Source of the DNA: Campylobacter sp. RM16704
GTDB taxonomy: Bacteria > Campylobacterota > Campylobacteria > Campylobacterales > Campylobacteraceae
Assembly (NCBI RefSeq): GCF_000816245.1
Contig: NZ_CP007769.1
Location: 1,493,537-1,557,536, forward strand
Direction of reading: 5' to 3'
Length of the DNA: 64,000 bases
Part shown: positions 1-9,029 of the stretch, piece by piece
Numbering within the stretch: position 1 is the first letter of the stretch
Layout of the letters: the number at the start of each line of letters is the position of its first letter
Made by a program: the position numbers and the translations under genes
The notes under the pieces: generated by a model
What the model saw: the letters and a program-made list of their open reading frames with translations, nothing else
What the model was told of the DNA's origin: nothing
The model's database searches: none

Positions 1-644
1 TAATAAATAATAAAAATGTTTCAAGCTTACAAAATCAACAAAATACAAAAGTTGATTTTGAGAATTTGTTAAATACACAAGATAAAAATATAAAAATTGA
101 GAAAAATACACAAAATACCAATATATATGAAGATATTTTTAAAACAACCAAGGAAATATTAAAAGATGAAAAAGATAATGGAGAAAATTTAAATTCATAT
201 ATTAGAGAAATGAATAAAGTTTCAAATAACTTTGTAAAAAACCAAAATATTCCTTTAAAAGAAACATTTAACGATTTTGCACAAGAATTTAAAGAAAAAA
301 TTGAAAGTTATAAAGCTCCTATTACGCGTTTTAATATAACTTTAAATCCTCATAATCTTGGAGAAGTAGAGGTAACACTAATACAAAGAGGATCAAATTT
401 AAACATCAGTTTTAACTCTAATCAAAACACATTAAATCTTTTTATACAACATCAAGCTGAGTTTAAAAATGCTCTTGTAAATATGGGTTTTACAAATTTA
501 GAAATGAATTTTAACAACCAAGAAAGAAAAGAGCAAAATAATCATCAAAAACAAAAAAATAATACAAAAGAAAATAAGGTGAATTTTGAAAAAGAAATTC
601 AAGAAAAGCCAAACTTAGAAATGGTTTTAGCAAAGTATTTCTAA
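1..644 (+). CDS. fliK: Flagellar hook-length control protein FliK, C-terminal part (5' end outside window)
   Basis: The reading frame is open from the left edge of the window, so the start lies upstream and only about the last 213 residues are present. FliK is the secreted molecular ruler that stops hook growth and switches the flagellar export apparatus to filament substrates. Residues encoded around 310-520 match the FliK C-terminal domain pattern: a hydrophobic stretch, then N-P-H-N-L-G-E-V-E-V, a beta-rich segment and a helix ending in a G-F-x-N-L-E motif. The flanks are Lys/Asn/Gln-rich and low in complexity, as is usual for this protein. flgD and flgE follow on the same strand, which supports the call. 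A TTG at 66 could be taken for a start, but the open upstream frame argues against it. Confidence 0.85.
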   Translation, partial: INNKNVSSLQNQQNTKVDFENLLNTQDKNIKIEKNTQNTNIYEDIFKTTKEILKDEKDNGENLNSYIREMNKVSNNFVKNQNIPLKETFNDFAQEFKEKIESYKAPITRFNITLNPHNLGEVEVTLIQRGSNLNISFNSNQNTLNLFIQHQAEFKNALVNMGFTNLEMNFNNQERKEQNNHQKQKNNTKENKVNFEKEIQEKPNLEMVLAKYF

Positions 645-645
645 G

Positions 646-661
646 TGGAATATTTTTTGCT
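646..661 (+). promoter_or_regulatory. Sigma-54 (RpoN) type promoter for flgD-flgE
   Basis: Just after the fliK stop the sequence reads TGGAATATTTTTTGCT. The GG and GC doublets are separated by exactly 10 bases, which is the -24/-12 geometry of RpoN promoters. The flgD start is 34 bases downstream. In C. jejuni the flgDE2 operon is a known sigma-54 target, so position and biology agree. The match was made by eye. Confidence 0.75.
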
Positions 662-694
662 TTAAATTTTAAAAATACATAAGAAAGGATTTTT

Positions 695-1690
695 ATGGCA
701 AACATTAATACACAAATGATTCAAAGTCCATTGGGAATTAGCACAAAAGATATAAAAAATGATTCTCATATAGAGCAAGGTAATGATGGATTGGTTACAA
801 ATCCTAAAGCAGAGCTTGATAAAGATGCGTTTTTAAAACTTCTTTTGATAGAACTTCAACATCAAGATCCAACAGATCCTATGGATACAGAAAAAATGCT
901 TACTCAAACAGCACAACTTTCAGCACTTGAAATGCAAGATAATACAAATAAAACTATGACTCAACTAGTTAATGCAATGACAAAATTGCAAAATTCTATT
1001 GCAGCAAGTACTGGTATGAGTGCATTAGCAGCAGTTGGAAAACTCGCAACTGTTAAAGATAATTATCTTGTAGTAGCAGATGATGATATACAATTTCAAA
1101 TTAATATGTATCTGCCTAAAGAACCTCAAAAAGGTAAAAAAACTGATGTTGATGCAAGTGGATTTCAACTCACAAAACATGATAATGGCAAACTTGATAT
1201 TTCAGGTACAGTTGATAGTGAGGTAGCTAGACCTGGTGATACTATACATATTAAGCTAAAAGATACTAGCGGACAAGAAGAAACAGTCCAAGCCGTAGTT
1301 GGAGATGATCAGAAATTTAAAATTATAGGACATACTCCAAGTGTTAATATTTCAACAGCATCAATTGATTCTGCCTATAAATCAGATAGCACTCCTGTAA
1401 CATTTACTATTTATAACGAAGCAGGAGATCCTGTAAGAACTATGAGTGTTAAAGATATGAGTGCTGGTATGAAGCAAATTGTTTGGGATAGAACAGATGA
1501 TAGTGGAACCCCTGTTCCATCTGGAAAATATTATGTAAGAGCAAGCTATGTGGGAGAAGATGGCACAACTGTTAATTCAACTTATGGTGCTTACCCAATT
1601 ACTGGTGTTAAATTTGAAAAAGGTGAAGCCTTAGTTGGTATGGGTGGAAGCTGGGTTAAATGGGAAGATATCAAAGAAATTACAGGATAA
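695..1690 (+). CDS. flgD: Flagellar hook assembly (hook-cap) protein FlgD
   Basis: FlgD forms the cap on which hook subunits polymerise and is removed from the finished flagellum. The N-terminal region (about residues 40-100) has the family pattern F-L-K-L-L-L-x-E-L-Q-H-Q-D-P-T-D-P-M followed by Q-L-S-A-L-E-M, and the C-terminal half is Ig/Tudor-like. An AAAGGA ribosome-binding site precedes the ATG. The protein (331 residues) is longer than enteric FlgD because of an inserted beta-rich segment at about residues 150-229. This segment resembles one in the adjacent FlgE (see findings). The gap to flgE is three bases, so the two are co-transcribed. Confidence 0.93.
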   Translation: MANINTQMIQSPLGISTKDIKNDSHIEQGNDGLVTNPKAELDKDAFLKLLLIELQHQDPTDPMDTEKMLTQTAQLSALEMQDNTNKTMTQLVNAMTKLQNSIAASTGMSALAAVGKLATVKDNYLVVADDDIQFQINMYLPKEPQKGKKTDVDASGFQLTKHDNGKLDISGTVDSEVARPGDTIHIKLKDTSGQEETVQAVVGDDQKFKIIGHTPSVNISTASIDSAYKSDSTPVTFTIYNEAGDPVRTMSVKDMSAGMKQIVWDRTDDSGTPVPSGKYYVRASYVGEDGTTVNSTYGAYPITGVKFEKGEALVGMGGSWVKWEDIKEITG

Positions 1691-1693
1691 AAT

Positions 1694-3319
1694 ATGTTTA
1701 CAGCGTTTTACAATGGAGTCAATGGAGTAAAATCTCAAAGCTATGGTATAGATAATACTGCTCATAATATTAGCAATGTTAATACTGTTGGATTTAAATA
1801 TTCTGATGTAGCTTTTAAAGATGTATTTTATAGTACCATAACAACGCAATCTTACAATAAAGGACAAGGTGGTTATGGGAGTGTGGTAGGAGCTACAAAT
1901 GATATTTTTGAGCAAGGACCTTTGATAGCAACTGAAAATGAATTTGATGTAGCAATTGCTGGAAAAGGTTTTTTTGGTGTAAGTAATGGTAATGGAGTTT
2001 ATTACACTAGAAATGGAGCCTTTAAGCCAGATGCTAATGGAAATTTGGTTGATTCTAATGGAAACTATATACTCGGAACTATGAATCCATCTCTAAAAGA
2101 AATTCAACTAAGTGATAGGGTTTCAAATATGTTCGGTCAGCAACTTGGTCAAAAAGTTACAACAGCTTGGACCGGCGCTCCTGGCCAAAATTTTCAAATA
2201 GGTGGAGTAAATACACAAGGTCCTATTTCTGTGCCTAAAAACCTTTATTTACCACCTCAACCAACTCAAAATATCACTTGGAGCGGAAATTTAGATACTA
2301 GCACGAAAACAGAAGCTGTAAATGTTGATGTTGATAGCTCAAGGTTTAATTTTATAAAAAATGGAGATGGCAGTGTAAAAATTTCAGGTAGCGTTGAAGA
2401 TGAGCAAATTTATGGTTTAAAACCTGGAGATACTATATATTTTAAAATCAAAGACGAAAGAGGAGCTAGTCAAACATTACAAGCAACTTTAGATGAAAAT
2501 TTAGCTTTTAGTATTGACAACCAAACACTTAATAAGGTAGATATAGAAACTGCTAGATTGGAATCATCTCATATAAGTGTAGAAAAAGAAGTAGCTGATA
2601 GCTCTGAACTTTCTGCAAAATTAATTAATCCTGATGGATCTATTAGCTGGGTAAAAGTGAAATTAGATAGAGTTTTACCTCAAAATGGAACAAATTTAGA
2701 GTACAAAGCAGTTGCTCAAGTTTATGATAACAATGGAAACAAAATTGGTGGGACAACTGAAGGTTTAATCACTTTTAACGAAGCAGGAGCTTTGGTTTCA
2801 AACACTCTAACTTCAGTTGATAACAACGGGACAAGAGTTAGTATAAATCTTGGATCTTATTATGACCCAAATATACCAAATTCAGGTTATGATGGATTAC
2901 ATGCTTTAAAAAACAAACAGCCTTCAGTACATACAAAAACAGATGGCAAAGGTGAAGGATTTTTAAATAACTACTCTGTTAATTCAGATGGAACCATTAT
3001 GGCTACATTTACAAATGGAGATCAAATAGCTATAGCAAAACTTGCCCTATATAATTTTATAAACGAACAAGGTTTGGAAAAATTAGGAGAAAATCTCTAC
3101 GGGCAAACCGGAAATAGTGGCGAGCCAACATTTTTACTTAATACAAATGGAAATTTCAGCACGGCAACCTTTAAAGGTTCTTATTTGGAGCAATCTAATG
3201 TAGATTTATCTGTGGCTTTTACCAATTTAATCACTATGCAAAAAGCTTATGACTCTAGCAGTAAAAGTATCACAACAGCTGATCAAATGATACAAAAGGC
3301 AATCAATATGAAACGCTAA
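1694..3319 (+). CDS. flgE: Flagellar hook protein FlgE (541 aa)
   Basis: This is a hook-family axial protein. The N terminus (M-F-T-A-F-Y-N-G-V-N-G-V, then N-I-S-N-V-N-T-V-G-F-K at about residues 26-36) is the conserved rod/hook motif. The C terminus ends in the matching heptad helix containing A-Y-D-S-S-S-K-S-I-T-T-A-D. The 541 residues match the shorter hook paralog that lies beside flgD in C. jejuni; the larger major hook protein is encoded elsewhere in that species. Residues about 208-293 form a beta-rich inserted domain similar to one in FlgD. The gene shares the flgD promoter. Its stop codon lies inside a perfect hairpin. Confidence 0.93.
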   Translation: MFTAFYNGVNGVKSQSYGIDNTAHNISNVNTVGFKYSDVAFKDVFYSTITTQSYNKGQGGYGSVVGATNDIFEQGPLIATENEFDVAIAGKGFFGVSNGNGVYYTRNGAFKPDANGNLVDSNGNYILGTMNPSLKEIQLSDRVSNMFGQQLGQKVTTAWTGAPGQNFQIGGVNTQGPISVPKNLYLPPQPTQNITWSGNLDTSTKTEAVNVDVDSSRFNFIKNGDGSVKISGSVEDEQIYGLKPGDTIYFKIKDERGASQTLQATLDENLAFSIDNQTLNKVDIETARLESSHISVEKEVADSSELSAKLINPDGSISWVKVKLDRVLPQNGTNLEYKAVAQVYDNNGNKIGGTTEGLITFNEAGALVSNTLTSVDNNGTRVSINLGSYYDPNIPNSGYDGLHALKNKQPSVHTKTDGKGEGFLNNYSVNSDGTIMATFTNGDQIAIAKLALYNFINEQGLEKLGENLYGQTGNSGEPTFLLNTNGNFSTATFKGSYLEQSNVDLSVAFTNLITMQKAYDSSSKSITTADQMIQKAINMKR

Positions 3320-3331
3320 TTATTAGCGTTT
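3311..3331. terminator. Bidirectional terminator hairpin, flgE / 154-aa gene
   Basis: AAACGCTAAT (3311-3320) is perfectly complementary to ATTAGCGTTT (3322-3331). The hairpin covers the stop codons of both convergent genes. Confidence 0.75.
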
Positions 3332-3780
3332 TCTATTTGATTGGATATTCTTTGATTTTGCTCTAATATATATTTTATTTCTTGTTCGAAAAATTCATAT
3401 ACTCTAAGTTGCACCAAAGATTCTTCTTCGTTTTTATCTATCAAACGCTCAAACCTATTAAAATTGATTTTCTTTGCATATCTAGGATTTTTCTTCAAAA
3501 GTGAAACGATATTTTTTAGCAAAGCATCTAGACTAAGCTCATTTTTTAAAACCCTATCTACGTATTCTTTTGAAGTTTGCACTAAAATTGCTTGCCTGCT
3601 TTTATCATTTGGATAAACTTCACTTGCAATATCAGCCAAGACTTGCCAAATTTCAGCTTTTATGTTTTTATTTGCCACGATAATAGCAGCAAAAGATTTT
3701 GCTCTAAATTCTAAAGACAAATGACTAGGAACAAAAAATTCTCTAAATTTAGATAAAAAGTTTGCAAATATACTCAACAT
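3316..3780 (-). CDS. Conserved hypothetical protein (154 aa)
   Basis: I do not recognise the family. The predicted protein is mostly helical, starts with an amphipathic helix (M-L-S-I-F-A-N-F-L-S-K-F), has no clear signal peptide and looks cytosolic. The ATG at 3780 is preferred over the in-frame GTG two codons upstream because an AGGT ribosome-binding site lies five bases before it. The gene converges on flgE and its stop overlaps the flgE stop by a few bases. The SRP RNA gene begins about 45 bases upstream on the other strand, so it presumably has its own promoter. Confidence 0.6.
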   Translation of the reverse strand: MLSIFANFLSKFREFFVPSHLSLEFRAKSFAAIIVANKNIKAEIWQVLADIASEVYPNDKSRQAILVQTSKEYVDRVLKNELSLDALLKNIVSLLKKNPRYAKKINFNRFERLIDKNEEESLVQLRVYEFFEQEIKYILEQNQRISNQIENANN

Positions 3781-3825
3781 GTTCACCTCAATGTTTTTTA
3801 AGATATTTTAAGATATTATTTCAAC

Positions 3826-3932
3826 TGCCTTCTCTTAGACCTGTGCAATGCTATTTTTAAGCACCGCTTCAGGGTGGGAACACAGCAGAGCACTTAGACT
3901 TAGTGTGTGCCGCAGCTATCTGGGAGAGGGTT
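3826..3932 (+). ncRNA. ffs: Signal recognition particle RNA (4.5S type)
   Basis: The domain IV hairpin is visible at 3870-3887: CAGG, a three-base stem strand GTG, the GGAA tetraloop, the paired CAC, then AGCAG. This is the symmetric-loop signature bound by Ffh. Flanking bases pair further (CTT with GAG), and the outer helix closes by pairing CCTTCTCT (3828-3835) with GGGAGAGGG (3922-3930). A GTGTGCC segment on the 3' side also resembles E. coli 4.5S RNA. A TATTAT -10-like box lies at about 3814-3819. The RNA is about 100 bases long and its 3' end touches the stop codon of the opposing HD-domain gene. The exact ends are estimated. Confidence 0.85.
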
Positions 3933-5155
3933 TAAAGCTTAAAATATTCTTTAATATTCTCGCAAATTTTAATAAAATTTACTCCATTAATAGTCGGATT
4001 TGTTTTAAAATACTTATACACTCCATTAAAACCACTTTCTAATTCTTTAGACTTTACTCCATAGCTAATTGATAAAGCCGCCTCTATAAAAGCTGCTAAT
4101 TTATCACAATACTTTAAAGCTTTTCCATCTATAGCTTTAAAACGATCCTCATTAACCGCATCTAAACTACCACTATAAACACTAGGCTTGTTATTAAAAA
4201 TGCGATTTTCAAATTCGTTTTTTACAAAAGCACTTTCTCCATTTTGTCCTTCTCTAATACCAAGTATATAACTAAATTCTTCTTTAAAAGAAAGTGGTAT
4301 AAAAGGTAAAATTTTCTCATTAATAAGCTTCATTTCATATTCATTGATGATTTCATTTAACCCATCTATGCCATATTTTACTGGAGAGATGATATCTCTA
4401 GTTAAACTTTCTGGTAAATCATGAAACAAAGCACAATAAAAATTACTCTCTATTCTACCATCACAAGCTTTTATTTCTAAAGAGTAAAAATAAGACAAAA
4501 TCGCTACTACAAGCATATGTCCCAAAACTGCAGTTTCAGGAATTCTTGGAGTTTGTGCCCATCTTTTTTGAAAACGCAAACGCCCGCTTAAATCGATTAT
4601 TTTAGAAATTTTTTGATTAAGTGCGATCTTTCTTGCTCCAATTAACTCATAATAATCTTCTAATTCTTCTTCAACCTTAGCCTTAATCTCATCAATATCA
4701 CTTAAAAACGAGCTAGTTTGATAAACTATATTAAACTCCCACCTTGTCGCAAAATACGAAGCAGCTTTTAAAATAAGCCTTTCTTTTGCATAATCTTTAC
4801 CTTGTAAAAAAAGCTCATAGCGTTTTAAAAATGCACCATTTTCTATATCTTGAATCATTGGTGCTATTTTACTTAACACCCAAGCACTCACTTGCTCGTT
4901 TTTTGCTCGTGTTATCTCATGATATACATCAGGGCGTATATCAGTTACTACAACCCTGCTTAAAAACTCAAAAATTCCTGCTTCTATGATAAAACGCATA
5001 TTAACATCTTTTTCCATTTTAGCAATAAAATATGCAATGATAAATTTATGTGCTTGTTTATCAAGCTCAACTAAATTTGTCATTCTAGGATAATCATTCC
5101 ACCTTGATATAGAAGCAGCTTTAAAAATATGCTCTATTAATTCTACACTAATCAT
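3932..5155 (-). CDS. HD-domain protein, putative phosphohydrolase (407 aa)
   Basis: The C-terminal half contains an HD-superfamily metal site: a His in G-H-M-L-V-V-A and the doublet in F-H-D-L-P-E-S, with a later Asp in K-Y-C-D-K-L. This arrangement resembles the YfbR-like nucleotidase branch, so hydrolysis of a phosphorylated metabolite is likely but the substrate is unknown. The N-terminal approximately 180 residues are helical and unassigned. An AAAGGGAAAT ribosome-binding site precedes the ATG. There is no signal peptide. The gene is monocistronic, tail-to-tail with the SRP RNA. Confidence 0.75.
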   Translation of the reverse strand: MISVELIEHIFKAASISRWNDYPRMTNLVELDKQAHKFIIAYFIAKMEKDVNMRFIIEAGIFEFLSRVVVTDIRPDVYHEITRAKNEQVSAWVLSKIAPMIQDIENGAFLKRYELFLQGKDYAKERLILKAASYFATRWEFNIVYQTSSFLSDIDEIKAKVEEELEDYYELIGARKIALNQKISKIIDLSGRLRFQKRWAQTPRIPETAVLGHMLVVAILSYFYSLEIKACDGRIESNFYCALFHDLPESLTRDIISPVKYGIDGLNEIINEYEMKLINEKILPFIPLSFKEEFSYILGIREGQNGESAFVKNEFENRIFNNKPSVYSGSLDAVNEDRFKAIDGKALKYCDKLAAFIEAALSISYGVKSKELESGFNGVYKYFKTNPTINGVNFIKICENIKEYFKL

Positions 5156-5404
5156 TATTTCCCTTTTTTTGTTATGATTTTACTTTATTTTATAATCTTT
5201 AGCAAATTTTATGTTTTTTTACTTTATAGTTAATTTTAAAAAATGATAACTTTTTTTGTAGATACAAATAGAGAACTCATAATAAAACCGCATTTAATGA
5301 TATTGAAAATTTTCCAAAAGACATAAAAGCAGTAATAAAAATTTAAATCCTTTATTTTCTAAATTTTCCTATAAAATTATAAATATCTTCAAATAATTAA
5401 CAAT
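5156..5404. other. AT-rich intergenic region with a possible decayed reading frame
   Basis: This 249-base gap lies between the HD gene start and the fbpC stop. On the plus strand an ATG at about 5243 opens 27 codons (M-I-T-F-F-V-D-T-N-R-E-L-I). A change of frame then continues as N-K-T-A-F-N-D-I-E-N-F-P-K-D-I-K-A-V-I-K-I and stop. The two pieces read like one short protein with a frameshift. No family is recognised. Confidence 0.3.
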
Positions 5405-6385
5405 TTAAAAGTCTTTTATACCATTTAACTCAAGATAAATTTTATCGTTTTTACTAAGCTCTTTATCGTGGTAAATGCTAAAAATATGTCCTTCCAAACT
5501 CACACTTAACTCATAAAAATCTCCATAAAACACGCATTCTAAAACGCTAGCTTTTAAAGGAGTTTGTGAAGTTGAAATTTGTATATCATTAGGGCGGAAA
5601 ATGCCATTTTTATTTTGCAAATATGCTTTAAATTTATCATCTAAAATTGTCTTTGGATCTATAAAAAATGCTTCTCCTAAAAAGCAAGCACTATCTATAT
5701 TTTTAGGCTTATAAAAAAGCTCTTTGGCACTTCCATAGTCTAAAATTTTCCCATCCTTAATCAAAGCAATATTATCAGATAAATAAAAAGCATCATCTTT
5801 ATCATGTGTGACAAAAATAGCACTTAATTTATGTTCTTTTAAAATACTCTTAATCTCTTTACGCATTTTCACGCTTAAAGTATGGTTTAAATTAGAAAAA
5901 GGTTCATCAAAAAGTATGATTTTTGGTCTTGTGATTATAGTTCTTGCTAGTGCAACTCTTTGGGCTTGCCCTCCGCTTAACTCATTAGGATAACGACATA
6001 AAAGCTCATTTAAATTTAAAATATCCAAAAGCTCTTTAAGTCTTTGATTTTGTTCATTTTTACTTAAATGCGAAATCCCAAAACAAATGTTTTCTTTTAC
6101 ATTTAAATGAGGAAACAAAGCATAATCTTGAAACAAAACCCCAACATCTCTTTTTTGAGGTGGTAAATACAATTTTTTTGAAGCAACTAGTTTATCTTGT
6201 ATATAAATTTCTCCATCACTAATCTCAAAAAAACCAGCAATACACCCAAGCAAAGAACTTTTTCCACAACCACTCTCGCCTAAAATACTTAAAATCTCTC
6301 CTTCGTTTAAACTAAACGAAATACCCTTTAACACTTCTACATCTGAAAAAGATTTATATAAATTTTCTACTTTTAACACTTGCAT
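5405..6385 (-). CDS. fbpC: Iron(III) ABC transporter ATP-binding protein
   Basis: This is the ATPase of a ferric iron importer. Walker A G-E-S-G-C-G-K-S-S is at residues 36-44, the Q-loop in L-F-Q-D-Y, the signature L-S-G-G-Q at 136-140, Walker B I-I-L-F-D-E at 156-161 and the H-loop His at 194. The C-terminal approximately 90 residues are TOBE-like, as in the FbpC/PotA branch. It overlaps the permease gene by 13 bases and is the last gene of fbpA-fbpB-fbpC (cfbpABC in C. jejuni). Confidence 0.92.
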   Translation of the reverse strand: MQVLKVENLYKSFSDVEVLKGISFSLNEGEILSILGESGCGKSSLLGCIAGFFEISDGEIYIQDKLVASKKLYLPPQKRDVGVLFQDYALFPHLNVKENICFGISHLSKNEQNQRLKELLDILNLNELLCRYPNELSGGQAQRVALARTIITRPKIILFDEPFSNLNHTLSVKMRKEIKSILKEHKLSAIFVTHDKDDAFYLSDNIALIKDGKILDYGSAKELFYKPKNIDSACFLGEAFFIDPKTILDDKFKAYLQNKNGIFRPNDIQISTSQTPLKASVLECVFYGDFYELSVSLEGHIFSIYHDKELSKNDKIYLELNGIKDF

Positions 6386-7968
6386 GAATTTTCCTTATGG
6401 GTGCTTTTTTCTTGTAAATGATGCATTAAATATGTAGGAATAATACCAAATATAACTATAATCAAAGATGGTAAAGATACATTATAAATTAATTCTGTTT
6501 CGCTATACGCAAAAACCAAAGATGAAAGCGTTTGAAAGCCTGATGGTGAAAGTATAGTTGAGATAGGTAATTCTTTTAAAATATCTACACAAATTATCAC
6601 TACGGCCAAGGCCAAATAATGTTTCATTAAAGGAAAATGAATTTGGGTAAAAATTCTAAATGGACTACTTTTTAATGTTAAATTTGCATAGTCTATATTT
6701 TTTGAAATTCGTTCATACCCAGATTGTGTAGCAAAAATTCCAGAAGCTAAAAATCTCACAAAATATCCAAAAAATAATACTAAAAATCCACCTCCAACTG
6801 CATATTCAAAAGATAAAAAATCAAAAATAAAATTTAACACACCCAAAATTACTAAAATCCCCACAGCTACAACAGCTCCAGGCAAAGAATACCCCAAAGT
6901 TGTAAGCCAAAGGATAAATTTGGAAGTTTTTGTATCGTTTAAACGCACTACAAAACACAGATAAAATGCTACTATTACTATAACAAAAGAACTTACTAAA
7001 GCCACGCTAAGACTATAAAATGCCGGTGTTAAGGTATTATATAAATTTTGCATAAAATCAAAACAAGCCCAATAAGCAAGCCAAACAATAGGTACTATAA
7101 AAGCTAAAAATGCCACTAAAAAACACCACAAAAATGCCAAAAATGCTTTAAAACCTTTTAACTTATCTTTTGGAGTAGCTATGAAAACATTTTGAGTAAA
7201 AGTTTTTCTTCCTCTTTGAATTTTTTCTAAAAGCATTAAAAATGCGATAAAAACAAGTAAAGCCACACTTAAAGCTACAGCACTAACTTCATCACCACCA
7301 CTTCCCCAAGTTCTAAAAATTCCCGCACTAAAAGTATCTACACCAAAATACGCCACCAAACCATAATCACTTAAAACTTCCATAGCCACTAAAAATAAAG
7401 CACCTACTATACCCACACGGCAAAATGGCAAAATAACTTTAAAAAATGTTTTTAAATTTGAAGCTTTGAGTGTTTTTGCACTTAAAATAATATTTCCAAG
7501 TCCATAAGCAAAAGTATTTTTAGCAAAAAAATACACATAAGGATAAAGTGCAAAAGATAAAATCACAATCACACCATATGCATTCATAATATCTATACGC
7601 TTTTCAACGCCTAAGAAAGTAGGAATTAAACCTTTAAATTCAAACAAATCAATCCAAACAAAACCCATTACATAAGAAGGTATAGCCAAAGGAAGTATCA
7701 AAAACCATTCAAAAAATTTGGAACCAAAAAATTTATAAAAGGCGATTAAATAAGCACTTACTAAACCTATAATCAAACAAAGCACTAAAGTACCAAATAA
7801 TATAAATGCACTGCCAAAAATATAACGCGGTAAGACATTTTTACTTAAATGCTTTAAAGTAGTAAGATCTATAAAAGGCAAGTGTAAGACTACAGCAAGT
7901 ATAGGTAGTATAATCAAACTACAGAAAAAAAAGGTGGCAAAAGACCACCTTAAACTTAAAAATCTCAA
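6373..7968 (-). CDS. fbpB: Iron(III) ABC transporter permease (fused double permease)
   Basis: At 531 residues it has two tandem binding-protein-dependent permease modules with about 12 hydrophobic segments, as is typical of FbpB proteins that encode both transmembrane halves in one chain. EAA-like cytoplasmic loops are present in each half, for example around L-K-A-S-N-L-K-T-F-F-K-V-I-L-P near residue 170 and F-R-I-F-T-Q-I-H-F-P-L-M near residue 445. It lies 18 bases after fbpA and overlaps fbpC, so the three genes form one operon. It moves ferric iron delivered by FbpA across the inner membrane. Confidence 0.9.
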   Translation of the reverse strand: MRFLSLRWSFATFFFCSLIILPILAVVLHLPFIDLTTLKHLSKNVLPRYIFGSAFILFGTLVLCLIIGLVSAYLIAFYKFFGSKFFEWFLILPLAIPSYVMGFVWIDLFEFKGLIPTFLGVEKRIDIMNAYGVIVILSFALYPYVYFFAKNTFAYGLGNIILSAKTLKASNLKTFFKVILPFCRVGIVGALFLVAMEVLSDYGLVAYFGVDTFSAGIFRTWGSGGDEVSAVALSVALLVFIAFLMLLEKIQRGRKTFTQNVFIATPKDKLKGFKAFLAFLWCFLVAFLAFIVPIVWLAYWACFDFMQNLYNTLTPAFYSLSVALVSSFVIVIVAFYLCFVVRLNDTKTSKFILWLTTLGYSLPGAVVAVGILVILGVLNFIFDFLSFEYAVGGGFLVLFFGYFVRFLASGIFATQSGYERISKNIDYANLTLKSSPFRIFTQIHFPLMKHYLALAVVIICVDILKELPISTILSPSGFQTLSSLVFAYSETELIYNVSLPSLIIVIFGIIPTYLMHHLQEKSTHKENSCKC

Positions 7969-7986
7969 ACTATATTTTTCCTTGAA

Positions 7987-8991
7987 TTATTTCCATTTAA
8001 CTTCATCAAAAATCATCAAAGCTTCTTTAGCATTACCCCAGTAAGCTTCAAAATTTGGTTTTTCTATTTTAAATTCGCCCCAAGATTGTAAAATTTTAGC
8101 AGGTTTTACCTCTTTATTTACCGGATACTCATAATTTTGGTTAGTTAAAATTTCTTGTGCTTCTTTTGAAAGCATAAATTCTATGAATTTAATTGCAGCT
8201 TCTTTGTTTTTAGAAGTTTTTAAAACACCTATACCACTTACATTGATATGAGTTCCCCTGTCTTCTTGATTTGGAAAAATCACTTTTACCGAATTAGCTG
8301 CTTCTATATCTTGTGGATTTTTAGAATTTGCTAAATGTCCTAAATAGTAGCTATTTGATATAGCCACATCACCTTCTTTAGCATAAATTGCACGAATTTG
8401 ATCACGATCTCCGCCTTTTGGAGTTCTAGCAAGATTTTCAGCTATACCCTTAGCCCATGCTTTTGCTTTTTCTTTACCTAAAGTATCTATCATAGCACCC
8501 AATAAAGAGATGTTATAAACATTATTCGAACTTCTTACTAAAACTTTACCTTTAAATTTAGGATCTGCTAAATCCTCATAAGTTTTAATTTCTCCGTCTT
8601 TAATTCTATCTTTTGAAGCAATGATAATCCTAGCTCTAGTTGTAAAAGCATACCATTCGTTATTTTTACCTCTTAGCTCTTTTGGAGAAAGCTTTTCTAA
8701 TTCAGGTGAGCTAACCGAGACAAAAAGATTATTAGTGCGAACTTGCTCTAAATTTCCAGCATCTGCAGTCATAAATAAATCCGCTTTTGAATTCTTACCT
8801 TCAACTTCTAACCTTTTTGCAAGCTCATTAGCTTTAGCTTGAACTACATTTATGCTAATGCCAGTTTTCTCTTGAAATAATTTGAAAATTCCCTTATCAG
8901 AATCATAATGACGATGAGAATAAATCGTAAGCTCTTGAGCACTTAAACTCATAGCAGTTAGTAATGATAATAAAACCACTTTTGCTTTCAT
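7987..8991 (-). CDS. fbpA: Periplasmic ferric iron-binding protein
   Basis: This is a transferrin-like solute-binding protein (334 aa) with a signal peptide cleaved at about S-L-S-A-Q. The mature protein begins E-L-T-I-Y-S-H-R-H-Y. The iron-ligating Tyr pair is visible as S-N-S-Y-Y-L-G-H (residues 215-216), with the N-terminal His/Tyr pair at 28-29. Its closest known counterpart is C. jejuni cFbpA, which binds iron mainly through tyrosines. It is the first gene of the operon. Its upstream region contains two palindromes that fit Fur control, as is known for cfbpA in C. jejuni. Confidence 0.93.
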   Translation of the reverse strand: MKAKVVLLSLLTAMSLSAQELTIYSHRHYDSDKGIFKLFQEKTGISINVVQAKANELAKRLEVEGKNSKADLFMTADAGNLEQVRTNNLFVSVSSPELEKLSPKELRGKNNEWYAFTTRARIIIASKDRIKDGEIKTYEDLADPKFKGKVLVRSSNNVYNISLLGAMIDTLGKEKAKAWAKGIAENLARTPKGGDRDQIRAIYAKEGDVAISNSYYLGHLANSKNPQDIEAANSVKVIFPNQEDRGTHINVSGIGVLKTSKNKEAAIKFIEFMLSKEAQEILTNQNYEYPVNKEVKPAKILQSWGEFKIEKPNFEAYWGNAKEALMIFDEVKWK

Positions 8992-9029
8992 TTGTAATTT
9001 TCCTTTTATTTATTTTGAAATTGATAAGG

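Noticed and set aside
3848..4042. 64-codon open frame on the plus strand
   Set aside because: It lies across the SRP RNA and the end of the HD-domain gene, and its sequence is explained by both.
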